From NCBI RefSeq assembly GCF_023283845.1, contig NZ_JAKILC010000018.1, positions 52,015 through 116,014 of the forward strand: a stretch of 64,000 nucleotides of DNA, in the 5' to 3' direction. A program made the translations under genes and the position numbers. This stretch comes from Shewanella marinintestina. GTDB taxonomy: Bacteria; Pseudomonadota; Gammaproteobacteria; Enterobacterales; Shewanellaceae. Shown here one piece after another: positions 9,325 through 17,295 of the stretch. Positions within the stretch are counted from its first letter, which is position 1, and each line of letters opens with the position of its first letter. The notes under the pieces are model-generated. The model worked only from the letters and a program-made list of their open reading frames with translations. It did no database searches and was not told the DNA's origin.

Positions 9325-10374
9325 ATGGATTTGTCTGCGCCTAAATTCTTATTTCTTCCAGTCTCCTCTGCAGAAGGTTGTGGAGAGTATATGCGCTCAT
9401 TGATTATTGCTGATGGGATTATGGATAAGTGGCCGAATGCGACAATACAGTTTGCGATTAGCCAAGAAGCATCTTATGCGACGGAGTGCCCCTATTTCAC
9501 TCATATTTTAAAAGATACGCCGACCAAATTGGTTGATGAAGTGAATGCTTTGGTGAGTGATTTTAAACCTGATGTCGTTGTTTTTGACGCCTCAGGGCGT
9601 AAAGCACAGATGCAACATGCTAAAACAATCGGTGCCAAGGTTGTTTTTATTAGCCAGCATAAGCGTAAACGAGCGCGAGGCATGAAGATTGGTCGAGCTA
9701 AGGTGACAGATAGTCATTGGGTTGCTCAACCTGAGTTTGTAATTGGGCCAATAAGTTGGCTGGATAAGCAAAAGCTACAATGGACTAAGTGCGCAGAGCC
9801 TATTGTAATTGGTAGTGTCTTTACTGCTCCTGATCTTATTAGAAAAAATGAATTACTAACAATGTATGGGTTGCAGAACCAAGATTATATTTTATTTAAT
9901 GCAGGCTCGGGGGGCCACAAGGCTGCAACTGAGTTTGCTGCTGATGTTTTTTGGACTGAAGCAAATAAAGTAGCACAGCAAACCGGAATGAAATGTGTGA
10001 TGGTATTTGGCTCTAATTACCCATATGCATTGCCGACATCTGATTCGGTTATTACTATCAAGAGTTTGGCTAATCAAGATTTTATTAGTTTACTTGAAGG
10101 AGCAAAAATAGCTGTTTTAAGTGGTGGAGATACATTATTACAAGCCATTAGCTTGGTTAAGCCCGTTGTAGCTGTTGCTGTTTCGAAAGACCAGCCTAAG
10201 CGGATTAAAATCTGCGTAAAGCACAATTTAGTCGTATCGTCTCAGCTTAATGAAAATATTTCCGAAAAAACGATGATGTTATTGAATGCTGATAACTTGC
10301 CTGCTTTACCGGCATTAGTACCGTCAAATGGTCTAGAATTAGCGTTGAAAGAATTATCCCGATTGCTAGCTTAA
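9325..10374 (+). CDS. MurG-like GT-B glycosyltransferase, copy 2
   Basis: Paralogue of the gene at 7113, 349 residues and co-linear with it from end to end. Shared blocks include PVSSxEGxGEYMRS near the N-terminus, PDVVxFDASGRKAQ, VTDSHWVxQPEF, AGSGGHK and the LSGGxTLLQA donor-site segment, where this copy has GGD in place of GGG. AAGGTG about seven bases before the ATG supports the start. The duplication with a GT4 gene between the copies suggests successive additions of similar sugars, or divergence of donor choice. The exact reaction is unknown. Confidence 0.7.
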   Translation: MDLSAPKFLFLPVSSAEGCGEYMRSLIIADGIMDKWPNATIQFAISQEASYATECPYFTHILKDTPTKLVDEVNALVSDFKPDVVVFDASGRKAQMQHAKTIGAKVVFISQHKRKRARGMKIGRAKVTDSHWVAQPEFVIGPISWLDKQKLQWTKCAEPIVIGSVFTAPDLIRKNELLTMYGLQNQDYILFNAGSGGHKAATEFAADVFWTEANKVAQQTGMKCVMVFGSNYPYALPTSDSVITIKSLANQDFISLLEGAKIAVLSGGDTLLQAISLVKPVVAVAVSKDQPKRIKICVKHNLVVSSQLNENISEKTMMLLNADNLPALPALVPSNGLELALKELSRLLA

Positions 10375-10431
10375 TATTGAAGTTAGCAATTTATTTGAGG
10401 CGTTTGTTGATAAAAACAACGTAAGTAAAAA

Positions 10432-10593
10432 ATGAATCGTACTAAAAAAATCACCCTAAAACACATGAGCAAGCTTAAGAAAGCCAATGCTAAACTGCAA
10501 AATAGTAATAAGCCTAAATACATTTCTAAGGCAGACAGAGCTAAGTTGGAGGCTTTAGAGGCTGAAAGTCCTGTGCAAATAGACAGCGAATAG
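10432..10593 (+). CDS. Small basic DUF2986-like protein
   Basis: A 53-residue reading frame, too short for the usual ORF cut-off. It is rich in lysine (MNRTKKITLKHMSKLKKA...) and contains NKPKYISKADRAKLE, which I recognise as the core of the small DUF2986 family of gammaproteobacteria. GTAAGTAAAAA precedes the ATG, so the ribosome binding site is weak. It follows the glycosyltransferases by 57 bases. The function of the family is not known; a basic cytoplasmic protein that might bind nucleic acid is only a guess. Confidence 0.65.
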   Translation: MNRTKKITLKHMSKLKKANAKLQNSNKPKYISKADRAKLEALEAESPVQIDSE

Positions 10594-10699
10594 GTTGTTT
10601 ATTGCCCGAAAAGTCATTTTTCATGATCCAGATGCCATAATTCCGACACGGCTAATATTATTTACCCTAATGAATATGCCAGAATAGCCGGCTAATTTT

Positions 10700-10727
10700 G
10701 GTTTTGTAGGTTGTTTACTACAAAACC
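10700..10727 (+). promoter_or_regulatory. Leader hairpin immediately upstream of gltS
   Basis: Perfect 10-bp inverted repeat GGTTTTGTAG / CTACAAAACC with an eight-base loop, ending seven bases before the TAGGAG ribosome binding site of gltS. No T-run follows, so it is not a normal terminator. It may be an operator or a hairpin in the messenger leader. Confidence 0.5.
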
Positions 10728-10744
10728 TAACGGATAGGAGTTTC

Positions 10745-11968
10745 ATGAATACTGTATATTCAATCGGAGAACTAGAATCGTTTTTGGTCGCCATCTTGGT
10801 ATTGTTTATCGGCCACACAGTCAATCGTCACGTTCCTTTTTTCAAAAAGTACAATATCCCAGAGCCCATTATCGGCGGCCTGGTTGTCGCAGCTGCTATC
10901 ACAGTGCTTCATTTTCAGAATATTACCTTAGCGTTTTCACTGCCAATGCAAAATACGCTGATGCTGATGTTTTTCAGTACGGTTGGCCTTGCTGCCAGTT
11001 ATAAACTGCTAGCCCGCGGTGGCAAAAAGGTCTTCATTTTTCTTGGTATTGCGTCAATTTACATCATTTTACAGAACGCGGTAGGTGTGAGCTTGGCAAC
11101 TATGCTTGGCTTAGATCCCTTAATGGGTCTGGTTGCTGGCTCTATTACACTTTCAGGTGGGCATGGCACTGGCGCTGCGTGGTCGCAAACATTTGCAGAC
11201 CACTACAATATGAACACCCTAGAGTTTGCTATGGCTGCTGCCACATTTGGACTAGTCATGGGCGGTATTATTGGTGGACCAGTAGCGCAAAAGTTAATTG
11301 ATAAGAATAAGCTAGAGTCGTCATATGGTATTGGTGGCAACCACCATAAAGACCATCCAGATTTGGTGACCTATGATCAGCTTGAAGAAGATAACGTTAC
11401 CGCTAAAAGTGTACTAGAAACCCTGTTTATAATTATGTTGTGTGTGGCGGGTGCCAGGTGGGTAGGGACTTTAGTTGCAAGCTTTGATATCAGCTGGTTA
11501 AAGATGCCTGATTTTGTCTATGCGTTATTTCTTGGGGTAATAATTACCAATCTAACAGAAATGACTCGTGGCTATAAGATGAATAACGAGTGCGTTGATA
11601 TCTTAGGTACGGTGGCGTTGTCGTTGTTCTTAGCAATGGCGCTGATGAGCTTAAAGCTGTGGGAAATTTTTGATTTAGCCATTCCGCTATTGATTATTTT
11701 GATGGTACAAACTGTTGTTTTAGCTTGCTTTGCTTACTTTGTAACATTTAGAGTTATGGGCTCAAACTACGACGCAGCAGTTATGGCGGGCGGCCATTGT
11801 GGCTTTGGTATGGGGGCAACACCTACTGCAGTGATGAACATGGGGGCATTAGTTTCTCGTAATGGTCCGTCACCACAAGCGTTTATGGTTGTGCCTATCG
11901 TTGGTGCGTTCTTTATCGATATCGTTAACTTAATTGTGTTGCAGGGCTATATTGGTTTTATTCTATAA
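10745..11968 (+). CDS. gltS: Sodium/glutamate symporter
   Basis: Inner-membrane Na+-coupled glutamate carrier of the ESS family. The 407 residues hold about ten hydrophobic segments with two related halves. Family features seen are the GGLVVAAAITVLHF segment near residue 45, the re-entrant loop GSITLSGGHGTGAAW near residue 135, and its second-half counterpart MAGGHCGFGMGATPTAVMNM near residue 348. The start has TAGGAG five bases upstream. It is a single gene with a hairpin in its leader and a good terminator behind it. Confidence 0.96.
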   Translation: MNTVYSIGELESFLVAILVLFIGHTVNRHVPFFKKYNIPEPIIGGLVVAAAITVLHFQNITLAFSLPMQNTLMLMFFSTVGLAASYKLLARGGKKVFIFLGIASIYIILQNAVGVSLATMLGLDPLMGLVAGSITLSGGHGTGAAWSQTFADHYNMNTLEFAMAAATFGLVMGGIIGGPVAQKLIDKNKLESSYGIGGNHHKDHPDLVTYDQLEEDNVTAKSVLETLFIIMLCVAGARWVGTLVASFDISWLKMPDFVYALFLGVIITNLTEMTRGYKMNNECVDILGTVALSLFLAMALMSLKLWEIFDLAIPLLIILMVQTVVLACFAYFVTFRVMGSNYDAAVMAGGHCGFGMGATPTAVMNMGALVSRNGPSPQAFMVVPIVGAFFIDIVNLIVLQGYIGFIL

Positions 11969-11990
11969 ACCGTCAGTAGTCCAGAGAGAA

Positions 11991-12013
11991 GGCACGCTTA
12001 GCGTGCCTTTTTT
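11991..12013 (+). terminator. Intrinsic terminator after gltS
   Basis: Perfect stem GGCACGC / GCGTGCC, three-base loop, then a run of Ts. It lies 22 bases after the gltS stop and between convergent gltS and folM. Confidence 0.9.
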
Positions 12014-12028
12014 GTTGTTCATTTTGGC

Positions 12029-12739
12029 TTAAACTAGATGGCGTCCGCCATCAATTTTCAAACTTTGTCCGGTCATATACTGACTATCAAGCAGGTACTT
12101 CACCGCTTTTAACGCTTCAGCTTCACCGCCTTCTTGCTGTATAAGCGCTTTTTTAAGTGCCTTTTGCTTATAGTGAACATCGTCATCGAGATTAAACATC
12201 AACATAGCAGGGGCTATGCTGTTGACCTTTATCTTAGGCGCCAGTTTGGCAGCAAAAGACAAAGTTAAGCTATGCAATGCTGCCTTACTCGCGGCATAGG
12301 CCGCGTGCTTCTTACTCCCTTTATCAACGACGTAATCGGTAATGTGAATGATATCGGCAAAAGGGGAAGCGTTATTGTGCAACAACGGCGTTAGCGCCTG
12401 ATTAATGGCGTAGGGCGTGCTAGCGTGAATACGCATCATCTGTTCTATTGTGGCTAACGGATTGGCGTGATCAGTATCTGGTAGCCAGTCAGATGCATTA
12501 TGGATAATGGCTCTGAGACTAGGGTATGACTGTTTGATGTTTGTTATCAGCTGCTCGGTTTGCTCTGGCTGATAAAAATCACAACTGTATAGTTGTACCC
12601 CCAGAGCTTCTAGTTGCTGCAACTCAGGGCGCAGGGTGCGATAGGTACCGATGACTTGATAGCCTTCATTAGTCAAATGAGTTGCTAAATAAAGCCCGAC
12701 ACGCTTACCAACACCGGTAATTAAAATTGTTTGCGCCAT
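12029..12739 (-). CDS. folM: Dihydromonapterin reductase (short-chain dehydrogenase)
   Basis: NADPH-dependent reductase of the SDR family. FolM reduces dihydromonapterin to tetrahydromonapterin and also has weak dihydrofolate reductase activity. The 236 residues show the N-terminal ITGVGKRVGLYLA cofactor motif, typical of FolM and pteridine reductases (arginine in the glycine loop), the catalytic YAASK at about residue 148 and a C-terminal DGGRHLV. It is last in folX-folE-folM, three bases after folE. That context picks FolM over a generic SDR. Confidence 0.9.
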   Translation of the reverse strand: MAQTILITGVGKRVGLYLATHLTNEGYQVIGTYRTLRPELQQLEALGVQLYSCDFYQPEQTEQLITNIKQSYPSLRAIIHNASDWLPDTDHANPLATIEQMMRIHASTPYAINQALTPLLHNNASPFADIIHITDYVVDKGSKKHAAYAASKAALHSLTLSFAAKLAPKIKVNSIAPAMLMFNLDDDVHYKQKALKKALIQQEGGEAEALKAVKYLLDSQYMTGQSLKIDGGRHLV

Positions 12740-12742
12740 GTA

Positions 12743-13390
12743 TTACCTATTTTGTCTGAGAAATTCACTACGGGTTGATGGATCGGATTTAAAACTTCCG
12801 CCTAGCGCAGTGGTTTGGGTTTGTGATTGGGTATCCATAACACCGCGAGATTTCACGCAGTAGTGAGTAGCATTAATGCTTACAGCCACATCATCAGTCC
12901 CAAGCAAAGTTTGCAAGGCCACCATAACCTGCTTAGTTAAGCGTTCTTGCACTTGGGGGCGCTGAGCAAAAAATCGCACGATACGATTGATTTTAGATAA
13001 GCCGATGATGTTATTTTTAGGGATATAGGCCACACTCGCTAAACCATCGATGGTAATAAAGTGATGTTCACAGGTGCTGACAACGCTAATATCACTTATT
13101 TTGACCATTTCATCGACACCCATCTTATTTTCAATTTGGGCTATTTTCGGAAAGTTAGCGTAATCAAGCCCAGCAAAAATCTCATTTACGTACATTTTGG
13201 CTATTCGATGTGGGGTCTCGCAAAGGCTATCGTCCGTAAGATCCAACCCTAGAGTGGATACGACCTCCGTCATTAAGCCTTTAATACGTTCATATTTTTG
13301 TTGGTTATCCATATCGGATGGAGTCAATGGTGTTTCCAACCCTTGAGAGATCAGGGCATTTCGTACTTGATCTGCTTGTGATAAATCCAT
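12743..13390 (-). CDS. folE: GTP cyclohydrolase I
   Basis: Converts GTP to 7,8-dihydroneopterin triphosphate, the entry step of folate and monapterin synthesis. The 215 residues include the zinc ligands in STCEHHF near residue 110 and HYCVKSRG near residue 180, plus the KINRIVRFFAQRPQVQERLT block. AGGAGG, in GCTAGGAGGTACTTATG, precedes the ATG. It lies between folX and folM in one operon, so here it probably serves tetrahydromonapterin production as well as folate. Confidence 0.96.
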   Translation of the reverse strand: MDLSQADQVRNALISQGLETPLTPSDMDNQQKYERIKGLMTEVVSTLGLDLTDDSLCETPHRIAKMYVNEIFAGLDYANFPKIAQIENKMGVDEMVKISDISVVSTCEHHFITIDGLASVAYIPKNNIIGLSKINRIVRFFAQRPQVQERLTKQVMVALQTLLGTDDVAVSINATHYCVKSRGVMDTQSQTQTTALGGSFKSDPSTRSEFLRQNR

Positions 13391-13426
13391 AAGTACCTCC
13401 TAGCTTATGCTTGAATTTTTTGTGTG

Positions 13427-13792
13427 TTAGTCACGGTGATATTCAAGACTGAGCGATACTGAGTCGGCAAAACGTAAGGCGTGTGGCTTATCTACTGTTA
13501 CGCGAGCAAACTGCACCCACGCATGATCACGGCTAATATCTAAAATGTCTGATACCAGCTTTTCTAGCAGTAGAAAACGACCTTCCTCCACATGTTGAAT
13601 CACTGCTTTGGTGATTCTCTTATAGTTAAGTGCTTCTTCGACATTATCTTCGCGAATTGCGTTTTGAGCTGGGTAGTGAATCTCTATATTTATCACCACA
13701 TCCTGCATTTTTTGTCTTTCTTCTAAGTTGAATCCAATAAAGGTCCGCAGACGTAAATTGGTTATTTTGATGATCGCATTGCTGGTGGTCAT
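13427..13792 (-). CDS. folX: Dihydroneopterin triphosphate 2'-epimerase
   Basis: Small tunnelling-fold protein that epimerises dihydroneopterin triphosphate to dihydromonapterin triphosphate. The 121 residues contain IKITNLRLRTFIGFNLEER, the substrate-binding start of the FolB/FolX family, and KLVSDILDI in the middle. FolB aldolase is a close relative, but the folX-folE-folM arrangement favours FolX. Cytoplasmic. It is the promoter-proximal gene of the operon and diverges from the DUF3429 gene. Confidence 0.85.
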   Translation of the reverse strand: MTTSNAIIKITNLRLRTFIGFNLEERQKMQDVVINIEIHYPAQNAIREDNVEEALNYKRITKAVIQHVEEGRFLLLEKLVSDILDISRDHAWVQFARVTVDKPHALRFADSVSLSLEYHRD

Positions 13793-13841
13793 AGGCAGTC
13801 CTTTTCATTTAACTATAGGCCAGAGTACGCAATATTCAGTA

Positions 13842-13889
13842 ATTTAGATCATCTGTTACCGTTTATTGCTCAGTAGTAAAGATCTAAAT
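13842..13889. promoter_or_regulatory. Inverted repeat in the folX/DUF3429 divergent promoter region
   Basis: Two perfect 9-bp inverted arms, ATTTAGATC (13842-13850) and GATCTAAAT (13881-13889), are separated by 30 bases in the 146-base gap between divergent genes. It could be a paired operator. No regulator is recognisable from the motif. Confidence 0.35.
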
Positions 13890-13938
13890 CGCTTGTTGAT
13901 GCGTACTTATTTTTACTATTTAGGCTGAGATAAATGCA

Positions 13939-14385
13939 ATGAAAAGTGAGAAAACAATTTGGCTAGGTTTAGGATACGCAGGATTGTTGCCCTTTATTAT
14001 CACCACAGTAATGAGTTGGGCTGGCTGGGTGACACCTTGGCTGGATCCTAAATTTGCATTTATCAGTTACAGCGCCACCATTTTGAGTTTTTTGGCCGGT
14101 ACGCTCTGGGGCCGAGTTCTGTCTTTGTACGCCAGCAATAACATCGGCAACTTGCTTATCTTAAGTAATCTTTATGCATTGCTGGCGTGGTTTTCATTAT
14201 TGTTAGCGGTTCCTGCTGTGGGATTGGTAACTTTGTCTTTCGGTTACTTTAGTTTGCTTAGCATCGAAAAAAACTGTCAAAACTTACCTGTCGATCAAGA
14301 GTATCGCCGTATGCGAGTGAGGTTGACTAGCGTGGCACTGTTGACGCATTTTTTGATGTTGATAAATATTCTGTTTGGAGGGTAA
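13939..14385 (+). CDS. DUF3429 family membrane protein
   Basis: Inner-membrane protein of 148 residues with four to five hydrophobic segments (about residues 8-28, 38-58, 68-85, 88-105 and 127-147). The ISYSATILSFLAGTLWGR segment in the second helix is characteristic of DUF3429. Its biochemical role is unknown. It is followed three bases later by a DCC-family thiol protein and probably shares its transcript. The divergent neighbour is folX. Confidence 0.75.
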   Translation: MKSEKTIWLGLGYAGLLPFIITTVMSWAGWVTPWLDPKFAFISYSATILSFLAGTLWGRVLSLYASNNIGNLLILSNLYALLAWFSLLLAVPAVGLVTLSFGYFSLLSIEKNCQNLPVDQEYRRMRVRLTSVALLTHFLMLINILFGG

Positions 14386-14387
14386 AG

Positions 14388-14774
14388 ATGAAATTAAGAA
14401 TATTCTACGACTCATTGTGTCCGCTTTGTGATGCTGAAATGCAGCAGATAAAAGCACTCGACCATAACGATGATATTGAGCTACAAGATCTCAATCAAGA
14501 TGACTTTTCTGAGAAATACCCCTATATCGATTTTATCCTCGCTAACCGTATTCTGCATGGTGAACTGGCTGATGGTACCTTAATCAAAGGCTTAGATGTG
14601 ACTTACGAGGCGTGGGCTGCTGTAGGTAAGGAACGCTACGTAAAATTACTAAGGTGTCCACTGTTTAAGCCCGCAGCTGATCTCGGCTACCGTTTTTTTG
14701 CCAAACATAGATACCGCATTTCTTACCTTTTAACCGGAAAGCAGCGTTGTGAAGGGGGGACTTGCCCGCGTTAA
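14388..14774 (+). CDS. DCC (DUF393) family thiol-disulfide oxidoreductase-like protein
   Basis: A 128-residue thioredoxin-like protein of the DCC family. The N-terminal YDSLCPLCDAEM has the redox-type CxxC at residues 11-14 where the family name motif lies. Two more cysteines near the C-terminus (CEGGTC) could form a second thiol pair. There is no signal peptide, so it is cytoplasmic. The start has GGAGG nine bases upstream, inside the end of the previous gene. It lies 101 bases before the metal-peptide operon in the same direction; a shared role is possible but not shown. Confidence 0.75.
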   Translation: MKLRIFYDSLCPLCDAEMQQIKALDHNDDIELQDLNQDDFSEKYPYIDFILANRILHGELADGTLIKGLDVTYEAWAAVGKERYVKLLRCPLFKPAADLGYRFFAKHRYRISYLLTGKQRCEGGTCPR

Positions 14775-14813
14775 TTTCAGGTTCGACTAGAATTACTTTT
14801 GACTGTGATGCAA

Positions 14814-14846
14814 TCAATAGCCCGGTTCATTCGTTATAGCTATTGA
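14814..14846 (+). promoter_or_regulatory. Inverted repeat upstream of the DUF2282-MNIO operon
   Basis: Perfect 8-bp arms TCAATAGC (14814-14821) and GCTATTGA (14839-14846) lie 17 bases apart, ending 29 bases before the first start codon. No convincing sigma-70 promoter is visible in this gap, which is consistent with a promoter for the operon's own ECF sigma factor. The repeat could be an operator or a leader hairpin. Confidence 0.4.
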
Positions 14847-14875
14847 ACATCTTACCAATCAAAAGGATTACTAAC

Positions 14876-15160
14876 ATGAAATCGACTAATACGGCAGTTG
14901 GTGCAACGGTGGCGGGTATTCTGGCGGCGAGTATTTCAATCGGCGCCCAAGCTGTGCCCGATCAGCCTAAAGAGTGGGAAAAGTGTGCAGGCATTGCAAA
15001 AGCTGGCGCTAATGATTGTGGTGCGTTAGATGGTAGCCATGGTTGTGCAGGGCAAGCCAAAGAAGACAATATGCCTACAGAGTGGGTGTACGTTCCAGCG
15101 GGCACCTGCGACAAAATAACCGGTGGTGAAGTTAAAGCGGTTAAACCGGCTAAAAGCTAG
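14876..15160 (+). CDS. Secreted four-cysteine peptide, DUF2282 / bufferin precursor (BufA1-like)
   Basis: Probable ribosomally made, post-translationally modified metal-binding peptide. The ATG at 14876 has AAAAGGA nine bases upstream; an earlier in-frame start at 14843 lacks this and would spoil the signal peptide. The product has 94 residues: a Sec signal peptide ending AQA at residue 26, then a short mature part with four cysteines at 37, 48, 57 and 78, in contexts EKCAGIAKAGANDC, HGCAGQ and GTCDK. That spacing is the DUF2282 hallmark. In bufferins such cysteines are modified by the neighbouring MNIO enzyme and bind copper in the periplasm. Its stop overlaps the bufB start by one base. Confidence 0.88.
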   Translation: MKSTNTAVGATVAGILAASISIGAQAVPDQPKEWEKCAGIAKAGANDCGALDGSHGCAGQAKEDNMPTEWVYVPAGTCDKITGGEVKAVKPAKS

Positions 15161-16029
15161 TGCTTAAGTCTGAGATATCGGGTGCAGGCATTGGCCTGCG
15201 CTTACCTCATGCGCAACAACTATTGGCCGATGAAAGTATAGAGGTACCGTGGCTTGAAGTGCTTGCTGACAATTGGCTGGTTGCTGGTGGGCTCAATCAA
15301 CATTTATTACAGGCTGTAAGTGAACGATTCCCTATCGTATTGCACAGTGTTGGTTTATCTCTAGGCGGCCCAAACCCGCTCGATGTTAATTACCTGCAAC
15401 AAATCAAAACGCTTAAACAGCAAACCGGTGCTCACTGGTATTCTGAGCACGCCAGTTTTTCTGGTAACGAAACATATAAAGTGGCAGATCTATTACCATT
15501 GCCATACACCCAAGAAGCTGTGATGCATATTAGCCAAAGGATTAGGCAAACCCAGGATTTTATGGGTGAAAGGATTTTATTAGAAAATGTGTCTACCTAT
15601 ATGAGTTGTCGTTACAACGAGCTTAGTGAAGGGGAGTTTATTGCTGCAATCGCAGCAGAGGCGGATTGTTATTTGTTGCTCGATATCAATAATGCCTTTG
15701 TCACTAGCGTTAACTTACAGCAGTCAATGTCGTCATTTTTGCAGACAATCCCAATCGAGCGAGTTAAGCAGATCCATCTTGCAGGATTTCACGATAAAGG
15801 GGATTACTTGCTGGACGCTCATAACCACCCTATAGACCCTAAAGTTTGGGCGGTATTTAAGTCTTATATTAATCAACATGGGGCCATACCTAGCATGATT
15901 GAATGGGATAGTGATTTGCCAACGCTAGCGCGATTACTACAAGAGCAGCAAGTTGCTGCAGGCATCTTGCGAACTGCAATTACGTCCGGTATTAGAGATA
16001 ACAACGCTGGTGATGAACAATGCGCCTAA
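15160..16029 (+). CDS. MNIO (DUF692) peptide-modifying iron oxygenase, BufB-like
   Basis: Multinuclear non-haem iron-dependent oxidative enzyme of the MbnB/BufB type, predicted to oxidise cysteines of the precursor peptide encoded just upstream. The 289 residues form a TIM-barrel-like family with candidate metal ligands His62 (LHSVGLSLGG), Glu96 and His97 (YSEHASFSG), Glu142 (LLENVS), Asp175 (LDINN), His206 and His211 (HLAGFHD), His221/His223 and Glu248 (MIEWD). It is cytoplasmic, so modification would precede export. The start is GTG, overlapping the precursor's TAG by one base, and its end overlaps the next gene by ten bases, so translation is tightly coupled. Confidence 0.93.
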   Translation: MLKSEISGAGIGLRLPHAQQLLADESIEVPWLEVLADNWLVAGGLNQHLLQAVSERFPIVLHSVGLSLGGPNPLDVNYLQQIKTLKQQTGAHWYSEHASFSGNETYKVADLLPLPYTQEAVMHISQRIRQTQDFMGERILLENVSTYMSCRYNELSEGEFIAAIAAEADCYLLLDINNAFVTSVNLQQSMSSFLQTIPIERVKQIHLAGFHDKGDYLLDAHNHPIDPKVWAVFKSYINQHGAIPSMIEWDSDLPTLARLLQEQQVAAGILRTAITSGIRDNNAGDEQCA

Positions 16030-16808
16030 CAGATTGGCAGTCGGCATTTATCGATGCTCTGGAGTCGAAAGGAAATGCTAACAGGTTAAATCAGCTTGTT
16101 AATGAGCGGGAGCTAAAGCGGGTAGATATCTATCGCAATAACACCTTCCAAGCGTTAGTGGGAGCCTTACAACTGGTGTTTCCCGTTTGTAAAGAGGTGG
16201 TAGGTGACATCTGTTTTACGCAGTTCGTTAAAGGTTATTGTCAACAATATCCGCTCAAGGATAGTAATTTAAATCGTTATGGTCGGGATTTTCCCCGCTG
16301 GCTAGCTGATGAAGTTAGCCAGCACTCAGCCTTTGTAGATTTGCCATATTTACCTGAACTGGCCGAGTTGGAGTGGCAAATAAATCAAAGTTATTACGCC
16401 ATGGATTTGCCCACTTTTTTACAAGCCCCGCACTATCATTTAGATGCGTTGGCTGAGCTTAGCGAAAAAGTGCAGCAGCAAGCGATACTGTTGCTGCGGC
16501 CAGATCTGGCACTACTGAGCTGTCAGTACCCAGTGCAACAGGTATGGATTAGGCATAAAGAGTTACAAGGTATAGAAACTCCTGCAGGGGAGCCTTGTCA
16601 TTATCTACTAGTCCATCGCGACCGATTTAAAGTTAGCTTGAGTGCTACAACTCAAGCAGAGATGCAACTGTTACAAGCAGTACAAGCAGGGCAAAACCTA
16701 GCGCAAATTACCCATTCCGAGCACGATATCAGCTTGTTGCCTAAGTTGATTGGGCGTCAGTGGATTTGTGGTTTCTATTTACCTACTCCTCAGAAGTCGG
16801 AACGTTAA
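16020..16808 (+). CDS. DUF2063 partner protein, BufC-like
   Basis: A 262-residue cytoplasmic protein whose N-terminal domain is DUF2063: WQSAFIDAL at the start, then VDIYRNNTFQALVGALQLVFPVCKEVVG (residues 38-65) and LNRYGRDFPRWL near residue 88. DUF2063 proteins accompany DUF692 enzymes and are thought to present the precursor peptide to them, as MbnC does for MbnB. The C-terminal half (from residue 140) is less conserved and resembles the small winged-helix part of the family. It overlaps bufB by ten bases and is followed one base later by the sigma gene. Confidence 0.9.
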   Translation: MRLTDWQSAFIDALESKGNANRLNQLVNERELKRVDIYRNNTFQALVGALQLVFPVCKEVVGDICFTQFVKGYCQQYPLKDSNLNRYGRDFPRWLADEVSQHSAFVDLPYLPELAELEWQINQSYYAMDLPTFLQAPHYHLDALAELSEKVQQQAILLLRPDLALLSCQYPVQQVWIRHKELQGIETPAGEPCHYLLVHRDRFKVSLSATTQAEMQLLQAVQAGQNLAQITHSEHDISLLPKLIGRQWICGFYLPTPQKSER

Positions 16809-16809
16809 C

Positions 16810-17295
16810 ATGGACAGAGAGTTGCTGCAGGCGCTGTATCGCTATTGTTACTGTCTAACGGCTCACTCCTCTCAAGCTGAAGACTTACTGCAAACCTCTA
16901 TCGAGCGTTGGATCAAATGTCGAGCTAAACCAGCAAATCCACGAGCTTATATTAGAGCGATTATCCGTAATCAATTTATCGATGACTGCCGTAGGTTAAA
17001 GGTGGTGGACTTTGAATCATTAGATGAAAATGCGCCAGCATTGCTGGATGAAAGGTGTTTAGAAGAGATTTTTATTCAACATGACTTAATTGAGCATTTG
17101 TTTGACAGGCTAAATGCTGCAGAAAGAGAAGTGCTTTACCTATGGGCCGTTGAGGGGTTTAGCACCGCAGAGATTGCAGAAGATTTGGGACAACCTAGAG
17201 GCAGTATATTGTCGCGCTTACATCGTATTAAATTAAAGTCAGTTGCTTTAGAGCTAGATCAATCATCAAAGTTGGTAAGGGGGCAGACGAAATGA
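16810..17295 (+). CDS. ECF-type RNA polymerase sigma factor
   Basis: Extracytoplasmic-function sigma factor of 161 residues. Region 2 spans roughly residues 8-63, with the AEDLLQTS and PRAYIRAIIRNQFIDDCRR blocks, and region 4 spans about 95-145, with LNAAEREVLYLWAVEGFSTAEIAEDLGQ and the recognition helix GSILSRLHRIK. The ATG at 16810 is preferred over an upstream in-frame start at 16750 inside bufC, which would add 20 unrelated residues. It overlaps the next gene by four bases (ATGA). As in other ECF operons it probably drives its own operon when the anti-sigma factor is inactivated. Confidence 0.92.
   Translation: MDRELLQALYRYCYCLTAHSSQAEDLLQTSIERWIKCRAKPANPRAYIRAIIRNQFIDDCRRLKVVDFESLDENAPALLDERCLEEIFIQHDLIEHLFDRLNAAEREVLYLWAVEGFSTAEIAEDLGQPRGSILSRLHRIKLKSVALELDQSSKLVRGQTK

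Noticed and set aside
14843..14875. Longer start of the DUF2282 peptide
   Set aside because: It lacks a ribosome binding site and would place 11 residues before a normal signal peptide.
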